Notes under the pieces: model-generated
Told to the model about the DNA's origin: nothing
Database searches by the model: none
What the model saw: only the letters and a program-made list of their open reading frames with translations
Made by a program: the position numbers and the translations under genes
Origin: Phytoactinopolyspora alkaliphila
GTDB lineage: Bacteria; Actinomycetota; Actinomycetes; Jiangellales; Jiangellaceae
NCBI RefSeq assembly: GCF_010550695.1
Contig: NZ_JAAGOB010000001.1
Coordinates: 372,001-436,000 of the forward strand
Direction: 5' to 3'
DNA: 64,000 nt
Shown here: piece after piece, positions 54,635 to 63,894 of the stretch
How positions within the stretch are numbered: position 1 is the stretch's first letter
Layout of the letters: each line of letters begins with the position of its first letter

Positions 54635-57192
54635 GCATGCGCGACATCGCCAGGGCGACGGTCAGGGACCGCAAGGCCGGATTCGCCGGCGTCTTCATCG
54701 CCGTGCTTCTCGCCTCCATGCTCGTGACCGCACTCGGTACGCTGATGGAATCCGGGATACGCGGTGGTGTGCCACCTCAGCGCTACGCCGGGGCGACGGT
54801 CGTCGTCGGAGGAGCGCAGACCATTCCGGTGGTCGAGGACGTCGATACTCACCTAAGCGAACGCGTCCGCCTGCCCGCGGAGATCGTGGACGACATAGGC
54901 GCCCTCCCCGGGGTCGAATCCGCCGCCGGTGACATCAGTATCCCCGTGACAGTGATCGCCGGCGGCCGGCCCGTCGCCGCGAGCGGAGACCGCATGTCCT
55001 TCGGCCACGGATGGAGCTCGGCGGCGCTGGCACCGTTCACCGTGCGCAGCGGCGCGGAGCCCACCGATGCCGATGACGTAGTGCTGACCTCCGATCTCGC
55101 GGCTCGTGCGCGGGTCGGCGTGGGGGACCGGATCGACGTCGCTGTGGGCTCGGTGCCGCACGCCTACACCGTGACCGGCATCGCCACTGCGGCAGAGGAA
55201 GAGAATCTCCGCGAGGAGGCGCTGTTCTTCACCGACCAGCGCGCGGACGAACTGTCCGCTGATCCGGGCCAGGTCGACGCCGTCGGCGTGATCGCGCGGC
55301 CAGGCGTCTCGCCCGATCAGCTCGCCGCCCAAGTGGAGACGGCACTGGCCGGCCGGGACGTTCGCACCTACACCGGTGACCAGCGCGCAGACGCCGAGTT
55401 CTTGGACGTCGGGCGGGCCCGGACGGAGCTGGTCCTGCTGACGGGATCGTTCGCCGGGACGTCGATCATGATCGCGATGTTCGTCGTCGCGAGCACGCTG
55501 ACCCTGTCCGTGCAGCAGCGTCGGCGCGAGTTCGCCCTGTTGCGCGCCGTCGCCGCTACCCCGCGTCAGATCCACCGGTTGATCGGCTCGGAGATCTTGT
55601 ACGTAGCAGGCGTTGCCGCGGTAACCGGCACCGCGCCGGGGTTCATCCTGGCGCATCTGATGAAGGCAGGCTTCGCCGCCGGTGGTCTGCTTCCGGACGA
55701 CTTCGGTTTGGCCTTCAGCCCGATTCCCGCCGTGGCGTCCGTGCTGCTGTGCCTCGGCAGCGCCCGGATCGCCGGCTGGATCGCGGCGAGGAAGCCGGCC
55801 CGGACCAGCCCTACCGAGGCTCTCGGCCAGGCTGCGGTCGAACCGGCGGGGCTGTCGCGGACGCGAATGACGTTCGGCTGGCTTCTCGGCGCTCTCGGCC
55901 TCGCCTCCTCCACGCTGCCGGTATTCCTCCCGGGTAGCGCCGCACTGGCGGGAGCGGCCGGGTCAGTGCTGCTCCTCGTCATCGCGGTCGCGCTGCTTGG
56001 TCCGAGCCTGATGGCCGCCGCCACGGCCGCGTTGGCCGTACCCCTGCGGCGGGTATCCTCGACGGCGGGCTATCTCGCGGCTGCCAACACCCAGGCGAAC
56101 TCTCGTCGGCTCGCGGCGGCGGTGACGCCGCTCATCCTGGCGATCGCCATCGTCTCGGTCCAGCTGTTCGCGCAGTCGACAGTGTCGGCGGCTGCCGGGG
56201 AACAGAGCGCCAGGGGAGTGGTCGCCGATTTCGTGGTCACCAGTAGCGGCGCGGGTCTCAGCCACGAGGTCACCGAGGCGGTAGCCGGCATCGACCAGGT
56301 CGCTGCCGCAACGCCGGTGGTGCGGGGCAGTGTGCTCGTGCGGTATCGAGAATTCGGGGAGACGACGAAGGCGCCGTTCTCTGCGCAGGGCATCGAGCCG
56401 GACGGTCTCGAGTACACCCTCGACCTGGACGTCCGCCAGGGCACGCTCGGCGATCTCCGGGAAGGCCGAGTGGCTGTGAGCCAGCTGGCAGCCGACACCT
56501 TCGGTGTGGGCATCGGAGACTCCGTGGACATGACCCTGGGCGACGGGACCGAGCACCGGCCCACCGTCGCCGCGATCTATGGTCGGGGACTGGGATTCGG
56601 CGACGTGACTCTCCCACGCGACGTACTCGCCGCGCATACGACCACGGGACTGGACAGCTCTATCCTGGTCGGCGCCGTGGGCTCCGCGGATGCCGAACCC
56701 CTCGGGACGGCGTTGCGCCAGTTGACGGAAACCTTCCCGGAGCTGCTCGTCGCCGACGCCGCCGCGCTGGCGGTCGCGGGTCAGGACGATCGGGACGCCG
56801 AGTCGTGGACGGGTGCCATCGCGCTCCTTGTGCTGTTCGGGTATCTCGCCGTCTCCGTCGTCAACACCCTGGTCATGGCGACGGCCGAACGAGGCCGGGA
56901 GTTCGCGCTATTACAGCTGGTCGGCGCCGCGCGTCGCCAGGTGGAGCGGATGATGTGGGCGGAGGTGCTGATCATCGTGGTGATCGCCGCCGCGATAGGC
57001 ACGCTCGTCTCCGTCCCGCCGCTCGCCGCCTTCAGCTTGGGCATGACCGAGTCCGCGCTACCAGCGATCCCGGTGGCGACGTACGCGGTCATCATCGGCG
57101 TCACCGCACTGCTCGCCGCGGTCTCGATCGGGATCCCGACCCGGACGGCCCTGCGGGCGGCACCTGTGCGCGCTGCGGCTGCGAGAGAGTAG
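54631..57192 (+). CDS. FtsX-like ABC permease
   Basis: About 853 residues with two FtsX domains: an N-terminal TM helix, a large extracytoplasmic loop, three TM segments around 270-390, a second loop and a final set. The sequences LSVQQRRREFALLRAVAATP and MATAERGREFALLQLVGAAR are the conserved ExxxLR/Q cores. Such pairs export peptides or lipoproteins, or act as mechanotransmission complexes. It is probably induced by the adjacent two-component system. Confidence 0.92.
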   Translation: MSMRDIARATVRDRKAGFAGVFIAVLLASMLVTALGTLMESGIRGGVPPQRYAGATVVVGGAQTIPVVEDVDTHLSERVRLPAEIVDDIGALPGVESAAGDISIPVTVIAGGRPVAASGDRMSFGHGWSSAALAPFTVRSGAEPTDADDVVLTSDLAARARVGVGDRIDVAVGSVPHAYTVTGIATAAEEENLREEALFFTDQRADELSADPGQVDAVGVIARPGVSPDQLAAQVETALAGRDVRTYTGDQRADAEFLDVGRARTELVLLTGSFAGTSIMIAMFVVASTLTLSVQQRRREFALLRAVAATPRQIHRLIGSEILYVAGVAAVTGTAPGFILAHLMKAGFAAGGLLPDDFGLAFSPIPAVASVLLCLGSARIAGWIAARKPARTSPTEALGQAAVEPAGLSRTRMTFGWLLGALGLASSTLPVFLPGSAALAGAAGSVLLLVIAVALLGPSLMAAATAALAVPLRRVSSTAGYLAAANTQANSRRLAAAVTPLILAIAIVSVQLFAQSTVSAAAGEQSARGVVADFVVTSSGAGLSHEVTEAVAGIDQVAAATPVVRGSVLVRYREFGETTKAPFSAQGIEPDGLEYTLDLDVRQGTLGDLREGRVAVSQLAADTFGVGIGDSVDMTLGDGTEHRPTVAAIYGRGLGFGDVTLPRDVLAAHTTTGLDSSILVGAVGSADAEPLGTALRQLTETFPELLVADAAALAVAGQDDRDAESWTGAIALLVLFGYLAVSVVNTLVMATAERGREFALLQLVGAARRQVERMMWAEVLIIVVIAAAIGTLVSVPPLAAFSLGMTESALPAIPVATYAVIIGVTALLAAVSIGIPTRTALRAAPVRAAAARE

Positions 57193-57229
57193 GAGCCGGA
57201 CCACCGACCCGGGACGGTGCCCCATTTAG

Positions 57230-57950
57230 TGCCGCACCGAGAGCCGTGGTCATGTACAGGACGCTGCGACCGGATCGTTGCCGTTGAACCAGGCCGCTGT
57301 CCCGCAGCACTCGCAGATGCTGCGACACCGCGCTCGCGGTGACACCGAAGGCACGGGCGAGGTCGGTGGTGCTGGCGGGGGAGCGCAGGGCCTCCAGCAG
57401 CTCGGCGCGCATCCGCCCGAGAAGCCGGATCGTGCTTCCCGCCGGCGGCCAGCTGCCTGGATCGGTGGAGCACATCCGCGTCGAGGACGGCCCGGATACG
57501 GGGCCAGTGCGGCGCGACAAGGCGGTCGTGAGCGGCGTGCAGCTCCGCGGCGACGGCGCGCAGACCGGCTGCCGGCCGGGCGGCCATGGCGGCGGCCGCG
57601 TCCGGAAGCTTGCCGCCGAAAACCCGCCACAGGCTGGCCCGCACCTGGTCGTCTGTCGTACGTCGAAGGGCCGCCAGTTCGTCGTCGATGGAGGCGCCCG
57701 CTCCGAGCGGGGCTGGGGCGAGGAACTCGGGCCAGCCCTGGCGGTCGTTGACGAGCAACGGCCAGACATGTGGGAGATCGAGCGGCGCTTGGACGAGCTC
57801 GTCGGTGGCCCACCGCAGCCACGGCAGATTGATCGCGTGCCGCGCGCAGCCGCCCAGCTGCTGCAGGCAGGACACCGTCTCAGACAGCGGCGAGACGGCG
57901 AATCGCGTCTCCGCCAGCTCCGCGACGCCGAGGTCGACAGTGAACGCCAT
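57230..57950 (-). pseudogene. ArsR-family regulator with internal deletion and frameshift
   Basis: The N-terminal half (AFTVDLGVAELAETRFAVSP, EFLAPAPLGAGASIDDELAA) reads in one frame to about 57440. In another frame LGRMRAELLEALRSPASTTD and LARAFGVTASAVSQHLRVLR, then DSGLVQRQRSGRSVLYM is a complete winged HTH. Proteins of this architecture have about 80 more residues between the two halves. It lies divergent from an MFS pseudogene damaged in the same way. Confidence 0.75.
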
Positions 57951-58016
57951 TGTCCGAGTATGTAGCCGCTGGCTTCGTCGTGTCGCCATCGTGCCCGGCG
58001 CGCCACGATCGCCGGC

Positions 58017-59118
58017 ATGACTCGGAACGACGCTGAACCGCCCCTGCCGCCGGCGTATTGGCGGCTGTGGAGCGCGGCGGGTATGAACCACCTCGGCGAC
58101 GGGGCCTTCGCGGCGGCGGTTCCGCTGCTTGCCGTGACGATCACTCGGGATCCGCGACTGGTCACGGTCGTCTCCGCAGCCATCTACCTGCCGTGGCTGT
58201 TGCTGTCCCTCCCCGCGGGCGCCCTCGCCGACCGCGGCGACCGGGTGGCTCTTATGTGGCGTGCACAGGCTCTACGGCACCGCTGCGCAGGCGATCTTGC
58301 CGGACATCGTCGACAGGCCCGCCCTTTACCGGGCGAACGGCTATCACCAGGTCGTGCTGATCGCCGGACAGCAATTCGCCGGTCCACCCTTGGGCAGTCT
58401 GCTGTTCGGGATCGCGGTCGCCTGGCCGTTCGGCATGGCCGCGGGGGCGTTCGCCGTGTCCGCGGCGTTGCTGGCGACGTTGCCGAGGCGCCGGGGCCGC
58501 CCGGCCGGGCACCCTCCGATGCGTACGGCGGTCGCGGACGGGCTGCGCTGGCTGGCCGGGCACCGGCTACTGCGCACCCTGGCGATCCTCCTCGGCGTCA
58601 GCACCTTCTGCGCCCAACTCGGCAACGCGACGCTGGTGCTGCTGGCTACCCAGAGCCTGCATCTGGACGCGCGCGGATACGGACTTCTGCTCGCCGGCGC
58701 GGCTGTCGGCAGCGTGTGCGGCGGTCTGGTCAACGCGCGCCTCGTCGCCAGGATCGGCGCGGGCCGGGCCCTGTTCACCGCGCTCGCCGCCAATGCGGTG
58801 ATCTACGCCGGGATAGGGCTGAGCCCGAATGTTCTGGTGCTGGGTCTCTTGCTGGGTGGCAACGGCTTCGTCACGACGCTGTGGAACATCGTCAGCGTCA
58901 GCCTTCGCCAGCAGCTGGTGCCTGCCGCGCTGCTCGGCCGAGTCAACAGCGTCTACAAGATGCTCGGCTGGGGGCTGATGCCTTTCGGTGCACTGGCCGG
59001 TGGCCTGGTCGCGCACGAACTCGGGCTGCGGGCTCCGTACGTCATCGCGGGCGTCGTGCGTGGGCTCGCTCTTCTCATGGCGGCGTCCACGTTGCTGCGC
59101 GCCTTGCGAGAGCGCTGA
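58017..59118 (+). pseudogene. MFS transporter with internal deletion and frameshift
   Basis: The first frame has TM1-2 (YWRLWSAAGMNHLGDGAFAA, LPWLLLSLPAGALADRGDRV, ALMWRAQ). Near 58255 it jumps to another frame at LYGTAAQAILPDIVDRPALY and the rest of the transporter reads normally to 59118. About 30-35 residues (TM3) are lost and the frame is broken. The family is that of enterobactin-exporter-like MFS proteins. Confidence 0.8.
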
Positions 59119-59181
59119 AAGCACGCCGCCGTAGATTGTGGCTGGCGTCAGCACGGTCGGTCGAGGCGAGGACGGTCACAC

Positions 59182-60069
59182 ATGGAGCGCAGGCAGCTCG
59201 AGTATTTCCTGGCGATCGCCAGCCATGGCAGTTTTACCAGCGCGGCCCATGCGCTGCAGGTCGCGCAGCCGTCACTGTCCTATGCGATCCGGATCCTGGA
59301 GCGCGAGATGGGCGCCCCGCTGTTCCGCCGTCTCGGCCGCGGAGTCGTGCTGACGGCGATGGGGGAGGCACTGCTGGAGCCGGCCCGCAGGGTATTGCAC
59401 GATTTCGCCCGCGTACACTCGGCGGCCCAGCAGGTGACCGGGCTGGTGTCCGGGCGGCTGGACATCGTCGCGGTGACCACCCTGGCCGTGGATCCGCTCG
59501 CCGCCTTCATCGGCGTATTCCGGCAACGTCATCCGGGCGTCGAGTTCAATGTCATCGATCCGGAGAACGCCGCGGCCGTGACCGACGTCGTCCGGCGCGG
59601 GCAGTGTGAGCTCGGCCTGACCGAACGCGGCATCTCCACGGCCGGTCTGCGGGTGCTCGGCCTGCCGGAACAGGAGGTGCTCGCCGTTCTCCCGCCCGAT
59701 TCACCGACCCCGGCGCGGGGGAGCCTGTCCGTGGCAGAGCTGGCCGAACTCGACCTCGTCACCACCCCACCCGGTACGACGACGCGCACCGTCGTGGACG
59801 GTGTGCTGGCCCGTCACGGCACGCCGCCACGCATCGCAGTCGAGACCGCGCACCGCGCGGCCATCGTTCCCCTGGTGCTGGCCGGCGCCGGCGCGACCTT
59901 GCTCCCGCGCAGTCTCGCCCGGCACGCGGCGGCGCTCGGCGCCGTCGTGCTCGAGCTCCGTCCGCCTCTGACGCGACGCGGCGTGCTCGTGTGGCCGCGC
60001 GGGGCCTTGTCACCCGCGGCGGAGTCGTTCGTCGAACTTGTCACCGCCTGGCCGCCTGACAACCACTGA
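59182..60069 (+). CDS. LysR-family transcriptional regulator
   Basis: 295 residues. The winged HTH is MERRQLEYFLAIASHGSFTS and AAHALQVAQPSLSYAIRILE. The effector domain has two alpha/beta lobes (GRLDIVAVTTLAVDPLAAFI, CELGLTERGISTAGLRVLGL). A clear T-N11-A palindrome lies just downstream, in front of the next gene, so it probably controls the binding protein and sulfatase genes. Its co-inducer is unknown, perhaps the transported amine or sulfate ester. Confidence 0.92.
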   Translation: MERRQLEYFLAIASHGSFTSAAHALQVAQPSLSYAIRILEREMGAPLFRRLGRGVVLTAMGEALLEPARRVLHDFARVHSAAQQVTGLVSGRLDIVAVTTLAVDPLAAFIGVFRQRHPGVEFNVIDPENAAAVTDVVRRGQCELGLTERGISTAGLRVLGLPEQEVLAVLPPDSPTPARGSLSVAELAELDLVTTPPGTTTRTVVDGVLARHGTPPRIAVETAHRAAIVPLVLAGAGATLLPRSLARHAAALGAVVLELRPPLTRRGVLVWPRGALSPAAESFVELVTAWPPDNH

Positions 60070-60073
60070 CCAA

Positions 60074-60098
60074 CCGCTATAGAGAAGCTCTATCGCGG
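60074..60098. promoter_or_regulatory. LysR operator candidate
   Basis: A near-perfect inverted repeat (ccgc-atagag / ctctat-gcgg, one mismatch, 3-nt centre) contains ATAGAGAAGCTCTAT (60079-60093), an ideal T-N11-A LysR box. It sits between lysR and the binding-protein gene, about 111 bp before its start. Confidence 0.6.
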
Positions 60099-60208
60099 AC
60101 ACTGAATATCGGTCTAGGTTCGCGGCGGCGGTGTCGTTGTCGCGGCCATATCGCTGTGCCACGGTGAACACGTTGGAGCTGAGCACACCCCATTCGAAAG
60201 GATCACCC

Positions 60209-61147
60209 ATGCCTGTCCGATCACATCTGGTCGCGTCTGCCGCGGGCGTCGCGCTGATGACCGTCGCCGCCTGTGGGGGTGATGATCAGGACGGCGCCGG
60301 GGACGGCTCGACCGGGTCCGGGCCCGGAGGTGGTGAGGAGATCGTCTTGCTGCAGCAACCATGGGAAGACTTGGTCGTCGAGAACCAGATCCTCAGCCAG
60401 CTCCTAGCCGACCTCGGGTATGAGGCCAGGATCGCGGACCTGGCCGTGCCCGTGGGCGCCGTGGGGCTCGCCGACGGTGATGTGGACGTGTACCTGGGGA
60501 ACTGGTGGCCGAGCCAGGAGCCGGTCTTCGCCGAGCACCTGGAGGCCGGTGAGATCGATGTGGTCACGACGCTCGTCACCGGCACCACTTACGCACCTGT
60601 GGTGCCGGCGTACGTGAGCGAGGAGCACGGCATCACCTCACTGGCCGATCTGGCACCGAATGCTGACTTGTTCGGCAAGCAGTTCGTCGGGATCGAGTCC
60701 GGAACTCCGGGCAACGAGTACATCGCCGACGCGATCGCGGCGGACGCATACGGTTTGGGTGACTGGGAGTTGATCGAGTCGAGCACGGCGGCCATGCTCG
60801 CCGACGTCGGGGGGAAGGCGGAACAGGGCGAGCCGGTGGTCTTCCTCGGCTGGGAGCCCCATTGGATGAACGTGGAGTGGGATCTCGTCTACCTCGACGA
60901 CCCCGAGGGTGTGTGGCCGGGCGCAGGGGAGATCCGCGTCGTGACCCGTTCCGGGTTCGCCGACGACCATCCCGAGGTCACCCGCCTGCTGTCCCAGATG
61001 GAGATCGACCTCGACACCGCCTCGGAGTGGATTTACCTCTACGGGCAGGAGGAGGTACCCGCGGAGACGATCGCCAGCGAGTGGATCGCCGATAACCAGG
61101 ACACGGTCCAGTCCTGGCTCGAGGGCGTCGAGACGGAGAGTTCATGA
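60209..61147 (+). CDS. Quaternary-amine-type ABC substrate-binding lipoprotein (OpuAC family)
   Basis: 312 residues with a lipobox (MTVAACGG). The OpuAC fold shows LLQQPWEDLVVENQILSQLL, VYLGNWWPSQEP and VFLGWEPHWMN, which supply aromatic residues for a cation-pi cage. This suggests glycine betaine, choline or a related amine as ligand. ATG 60209 follows GAAAGGA. There is no permease or ATPase gene nearby. The stop overlaps the sulfatase start (ATGA), an unusual pairing. Confidence 0.88.
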   Translation: MPVRSHLVASAAGVALMTVAACGGDDQDGAGDGSTGSGPGGGEEIVLLQQPWEDLVVENQILSQLLADLGYEARIADLAVPVGAVGLADGDVDVYLGNWWPSQEPVFAEHLEAGEIDVVTTLVTGTTYAPVVPAYVSEEHGITSLADLAPNADLFGKQFVGIESGTPGNEYIADAIAADAYGLGDWELIESSTAAMLADVGGKAEQGEPVVFLGWEPHWMNVEWDLVYLDDPEGVWPGAGEIRVVTRSGFADDHPEVTRLLSQMEIDLDTASEWIYLYGQEEVPAETIASEWIADNQDTVQSWLEGVETESS

Positions 61148-63492
61148 CGACGGAGCACCTTCCCGGACCGGATCCACACTATCCACCGGCCACCTCTGTC
61201 GATGCCCGCCTGCAGACGCCGCCCTATCAGCCTCAAGCACCGCTGCGTCCACCCCAGGGCGCGCCCAACGTTCTTGTGGTCCTCGTGGACGACATGGGTT
61301 TCGGTGCCCCGTCGGCGTTCGGCGGTCCGTGCCGGATGCGCACTGCGGATCGGCTGGCGGAGAACGGATTGAGGTACAGCCGGTTCCACGTCACCGCCAT
61401 CTGCTCGCCGACACGGCAGGCTCTGCTCACGGGGCGAAATCATCACTCGGTCGGGATGGGCGTGACGACGGAGATGGCCAGCGCCGCGCCCGGTTACACC
61501 GGGATCCGTCCGCGCAGCGCGGCGACGCTGGCGCAGGTGCTCTCGGGCAACGGGTACAACACCGGCGCATTCGGCAAGTGGCACCAGACGCCCGCCCGTG
61601 ACGTGAGCCCAGCCGGACCGTTCGACCGGTGGCCGACCGGTGAGGGCTTCGAGAAGTTCTACGGCTTCATGTGCGCGGAGATGAACCATTGGTATCCCGT
61701 GCTGTTCGATGGGACCACGCCGATCGAGCCGCAGCAGCGACCGGAGGACGGCTATCACCTGTCCGAGGACCTCGTCGACCAGGCGATCGGATGGATCGGA
61801 AACCAGAAGGCGCTGAAGCCGGACGTCCCGTTCTTCGCCTATGTGCCGTTCGGCGCCACCCATGCGCCGTACCACGTGCCGACGGAGTACCGCGAGAAGT
61901 ACCGCGGAGCGTTCGACCATGGCTGGGACCGCCAGCGTGAGATCACCCTTGAGCGACAGCGGGAACTCGGCGTGGTGCCGCAGGACGCCGAACTCGCGCC
62001 GTGGGCCGACGGCGTGCCGCACTGGGATGAGCTCGGCGATGAGGAGCGCCGTTCCGCGGCGTCGCTGATGGAGCTCTACGCGGGATTCGCCGAGCACACC
62101 GACGACCAGGTGGGACGGCTGGTCGATGCTCTGGAGGACATGGGTGAGCTGGACAACACGCTGATCTTCTACATCCTGGGGGACAACGGAGCGTCGGCGG
62201 AGGGTGGCCTGGGCGGCACGCTCAACGAGCACCGGTTCGCCAGCGGCATCCCGGACACCGCTGAGTTCATCAACGCCCACGACGACGCCCTCGGTGACGC
62301 GACGACCCATGCGCACTATCCGGTGGGCTGGGCTTTGGCGATGAACACCCCATACCAATGGACGAAACAGGTGGCCTCGCATTTCGGTGGGATCCGCGAC
62401 GGGCTGGTGGTGCACTGGCCGGAGGGCATCGAGGAACGCGGTGGCATCCGGAACCAGTTCCACCACGTGATCGACGTGATGCCGACCATCCTGGAAGCGG
62501 CTGGACTGCCGCATCCGATCAGTGTGAACGGAGTCGCGCAGCAGCCCATCCAGGGCGCCAGCATGCTCTACAGCTTCAACGACTCCGAGGCGCCGGAGCG
62601 TCGGCGCTTGCAGTACTTCGAGATGGTGGGCCATCGCGGCATCTACCACGAGGGCTGGATGGCCGTGACCCGCCACGGAGTCCCGTGGGAGATGGTGCAG
62701 GACGGTGCCGCTTCGTCGTACGACGACGACGTCTGGGAGCTCTACGACACGAACGTCGACTGGACCCAGGCGCATGACCTCGCCGCTGATCACCCCGGAA
62801 AGCTGCGGGAGCTGCAGCAGCTGTTCCTCATCGAGGCGGCGAAGTACAACGTGTTCCCGCTCGACGACCGGATGACCGAGCGGGAGAATCCCAAGGAGGC
62901 AGGCCGGCTCGATCTGTTCGGGGACCGCAGGAGCGTCACGTTCCGCGGTCCGGGCCTCCGGCTGACCGAGGAGACCGCGCCGAACGTGAAGAACCGTTCA
63001 CACACCATCACCGCGACGGTCGAGGTGCCGCGGGAGGGTGCGTCCGGCGTCCTCGTCGCCCAGGGAGGCCGGTTCGGCGGCTGGTCCTTGTACGTCGACG
63101 CGGGCAGGCCGAAGTATGCCTACAACTACTTCGGCCTCACCGTGCACACGCTGACCGCGCCGGAGCCGCTGACGGTGGGCCGTCACGAGATCCAGCTGGA
63201 CTTCGCCTACGACGGCGGTGGCGTCGGGCAGGGCGGCACCGCACGGTTGCTCGTCGACGGCAGGAAGGTCGCGGAAGGGCGGGTGGACGCCACCATCCCG
63301 TACTACTTCGCCTTCGACGAAACCTTCGACCTGGGCGTCGACCGTGCCTCGCCGGTGACCGACGACTATCCGATCGCCGACAACCACTTCACCGGCCGGC
63401 TGTGCACTGTCCGGGTCGATCTCGGCGACGACCTGGCCAGCGACGCGGGCAGCGAGCACGAGCGAAGGCAATTCCGAGCCGCGCACGATTGA
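61144..63492 (+). CDS. Arylsulfatase-family enzyme
   Basis: 782 residues, no signal peptide. The metal site has VVLVDDMGFG (Asp49, Asp50). The formylglycine motif is ICSPTRQALLTGR with Cys87 to be oxidised. GKWHQTP and GATHAPYHVP follow, and DNGAS completes the site. The C-terminal 150 residues form a beta-sandwich (GWSLYVDAGRPKYAYNYFGL). Length and layout match the large cytoplasmic sulfatases of mycobacteria and streptomycetes. It is translationally coupled to the binding protein, so it probably desulfates an imported sulfate ester. Confidence 0.93.
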   Translation: MTTEHLPGPDPHYPPATSVDARLQTPPYQPQAPLRPPQGAPNVLVVLVDDMGFGAPSAFGGPCRMRTADRLAENGLRYSRFHVTAICSPTRQALLTGRNHHSVGMGVTTEMASAAPGYTGIRPRSAATLAQVLSGNGYNTGAFGKWHQTPARDVSPAGPFDRWPTGEGFEKFYGFMCAEMNHWYPVLFDGTTPIEPQQRPEDGYHLSEDLVDQAIGWIGNQKALKPDVPFFAYVPFGATHAPYHVPTEYREKYRGAFDHGWDRQREITLERQRELGVVPQDAELAPWADGVPHWDELGDEERRSAASLMELYAGFAEHTDDQVGRLVDALEDMGELDNTLIFYILGDNGASAEGGLGGTLNEHRFASGIPDTAEFINAHDDALGDATTHAHYPVGWALAMNTPYQWTKQVASHFGGIRDGLVVHWPEGIEERGGIRNQFHHVIDVMPTILEAAGLPHPISVNGVAQQPIQGASMLYSFNDSEAPERRRLQYFEMVGHRGIYHEGWMAVTRHGVPWEMVQDGAASSYDDDVWELYDTNVDWTQAHDLAADHPGKLRELQQLFLIEAAKYNVFPLDDRMTERENPKEAGRLDLFGDRRSVTFRGPGLRLTEETAPNVKNRSHTITATVEVPREGASGVLVAQGGRFGGWSLYVDAGRPKYAYNYFGLTVHTLTAPEPLTVGRHEIQLDFAYDGGGVGQGGTARLLVDGRKVAEGRVDATIPYYFAFDETFDLGVDRASPVTDDYPIADNHFTGRLCTVRVDLGDDLASDAGSEHERRQFRAAHD

Positions 63493-63503
63493 CTAGTGAC
63501 AAC

Positions 63504-63523
63504 GCGTAACCAATAGGTTACGC
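63504..63523. promoter_or_regulatory. Perfect palindrome, ArsR operator candidate
   Basis: gcgtaacc-aata-ggttacgc, two 8-bp arms and a 4-nt centre, ending 8 bp before the ArsR start codon. Its size and position suit an ArsR-type repressor site for autoregulation. Confidence 0.65.
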
Positions 63524-63531
63524 TTCTCGGC

Positions 63532-63894
63532 ATGGACGAGGTGGCCTCCGCGATCGCGGATCCGGTGCGACGGGAGATCCTGCGGATGCTGCGTGAACGG
63601 CGGCTTCCAGCAGGAGAGATCGCCGAGCGCTTCGACATCAGCCGGCCGGCCGTGAGCAGGCACTTGCGCGTGCTGAAGCACAGTGGCCTGGTGCGCGACG
63701 AGTTCGTCGGCCGGCATCGGTTCTATGTTCTGACCGCCGGGGGATTCTCCGAGCTCGTGGCTTGGCTGGCGGAGTTCACCCGGCCCGCGGACTGGGAGCG
63801 CCACCTCGACGCGCTGGAGACCGAGGTCTATCGGACTCGCCGGGAGCGCCGCTCCCATCAGGCAACACGCACGGACGAGGAGAAGACGGCATGA
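63532..63894 (+). CDS. ArsR-family regulator
   Basis: 120 residues. IADPVRREILRMLRERRLPA and GEIAERFDISRPAVSRHLRV, then LKHSGLVRDEFVGRHRFYVL form the winged HTH of the SdpR/YczG-like ArsR group paired with SRPBCC proteins. It has no metal-binding Cys motif. The gene is autoregulated if the palindrome is its operator. It overlaps the next gene by ATGA. Confidence 0.92.
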   Translation: MDEVASAIADPVRREILRMLRERRLPAGEIAERFDISRPAVSRHLRVLKHSGLVRDEFVGRHRFYVLTAGGFSELVAWLAEFTRPADWERHLDALETEVYRTRRERRSHQATRTDEEKTA

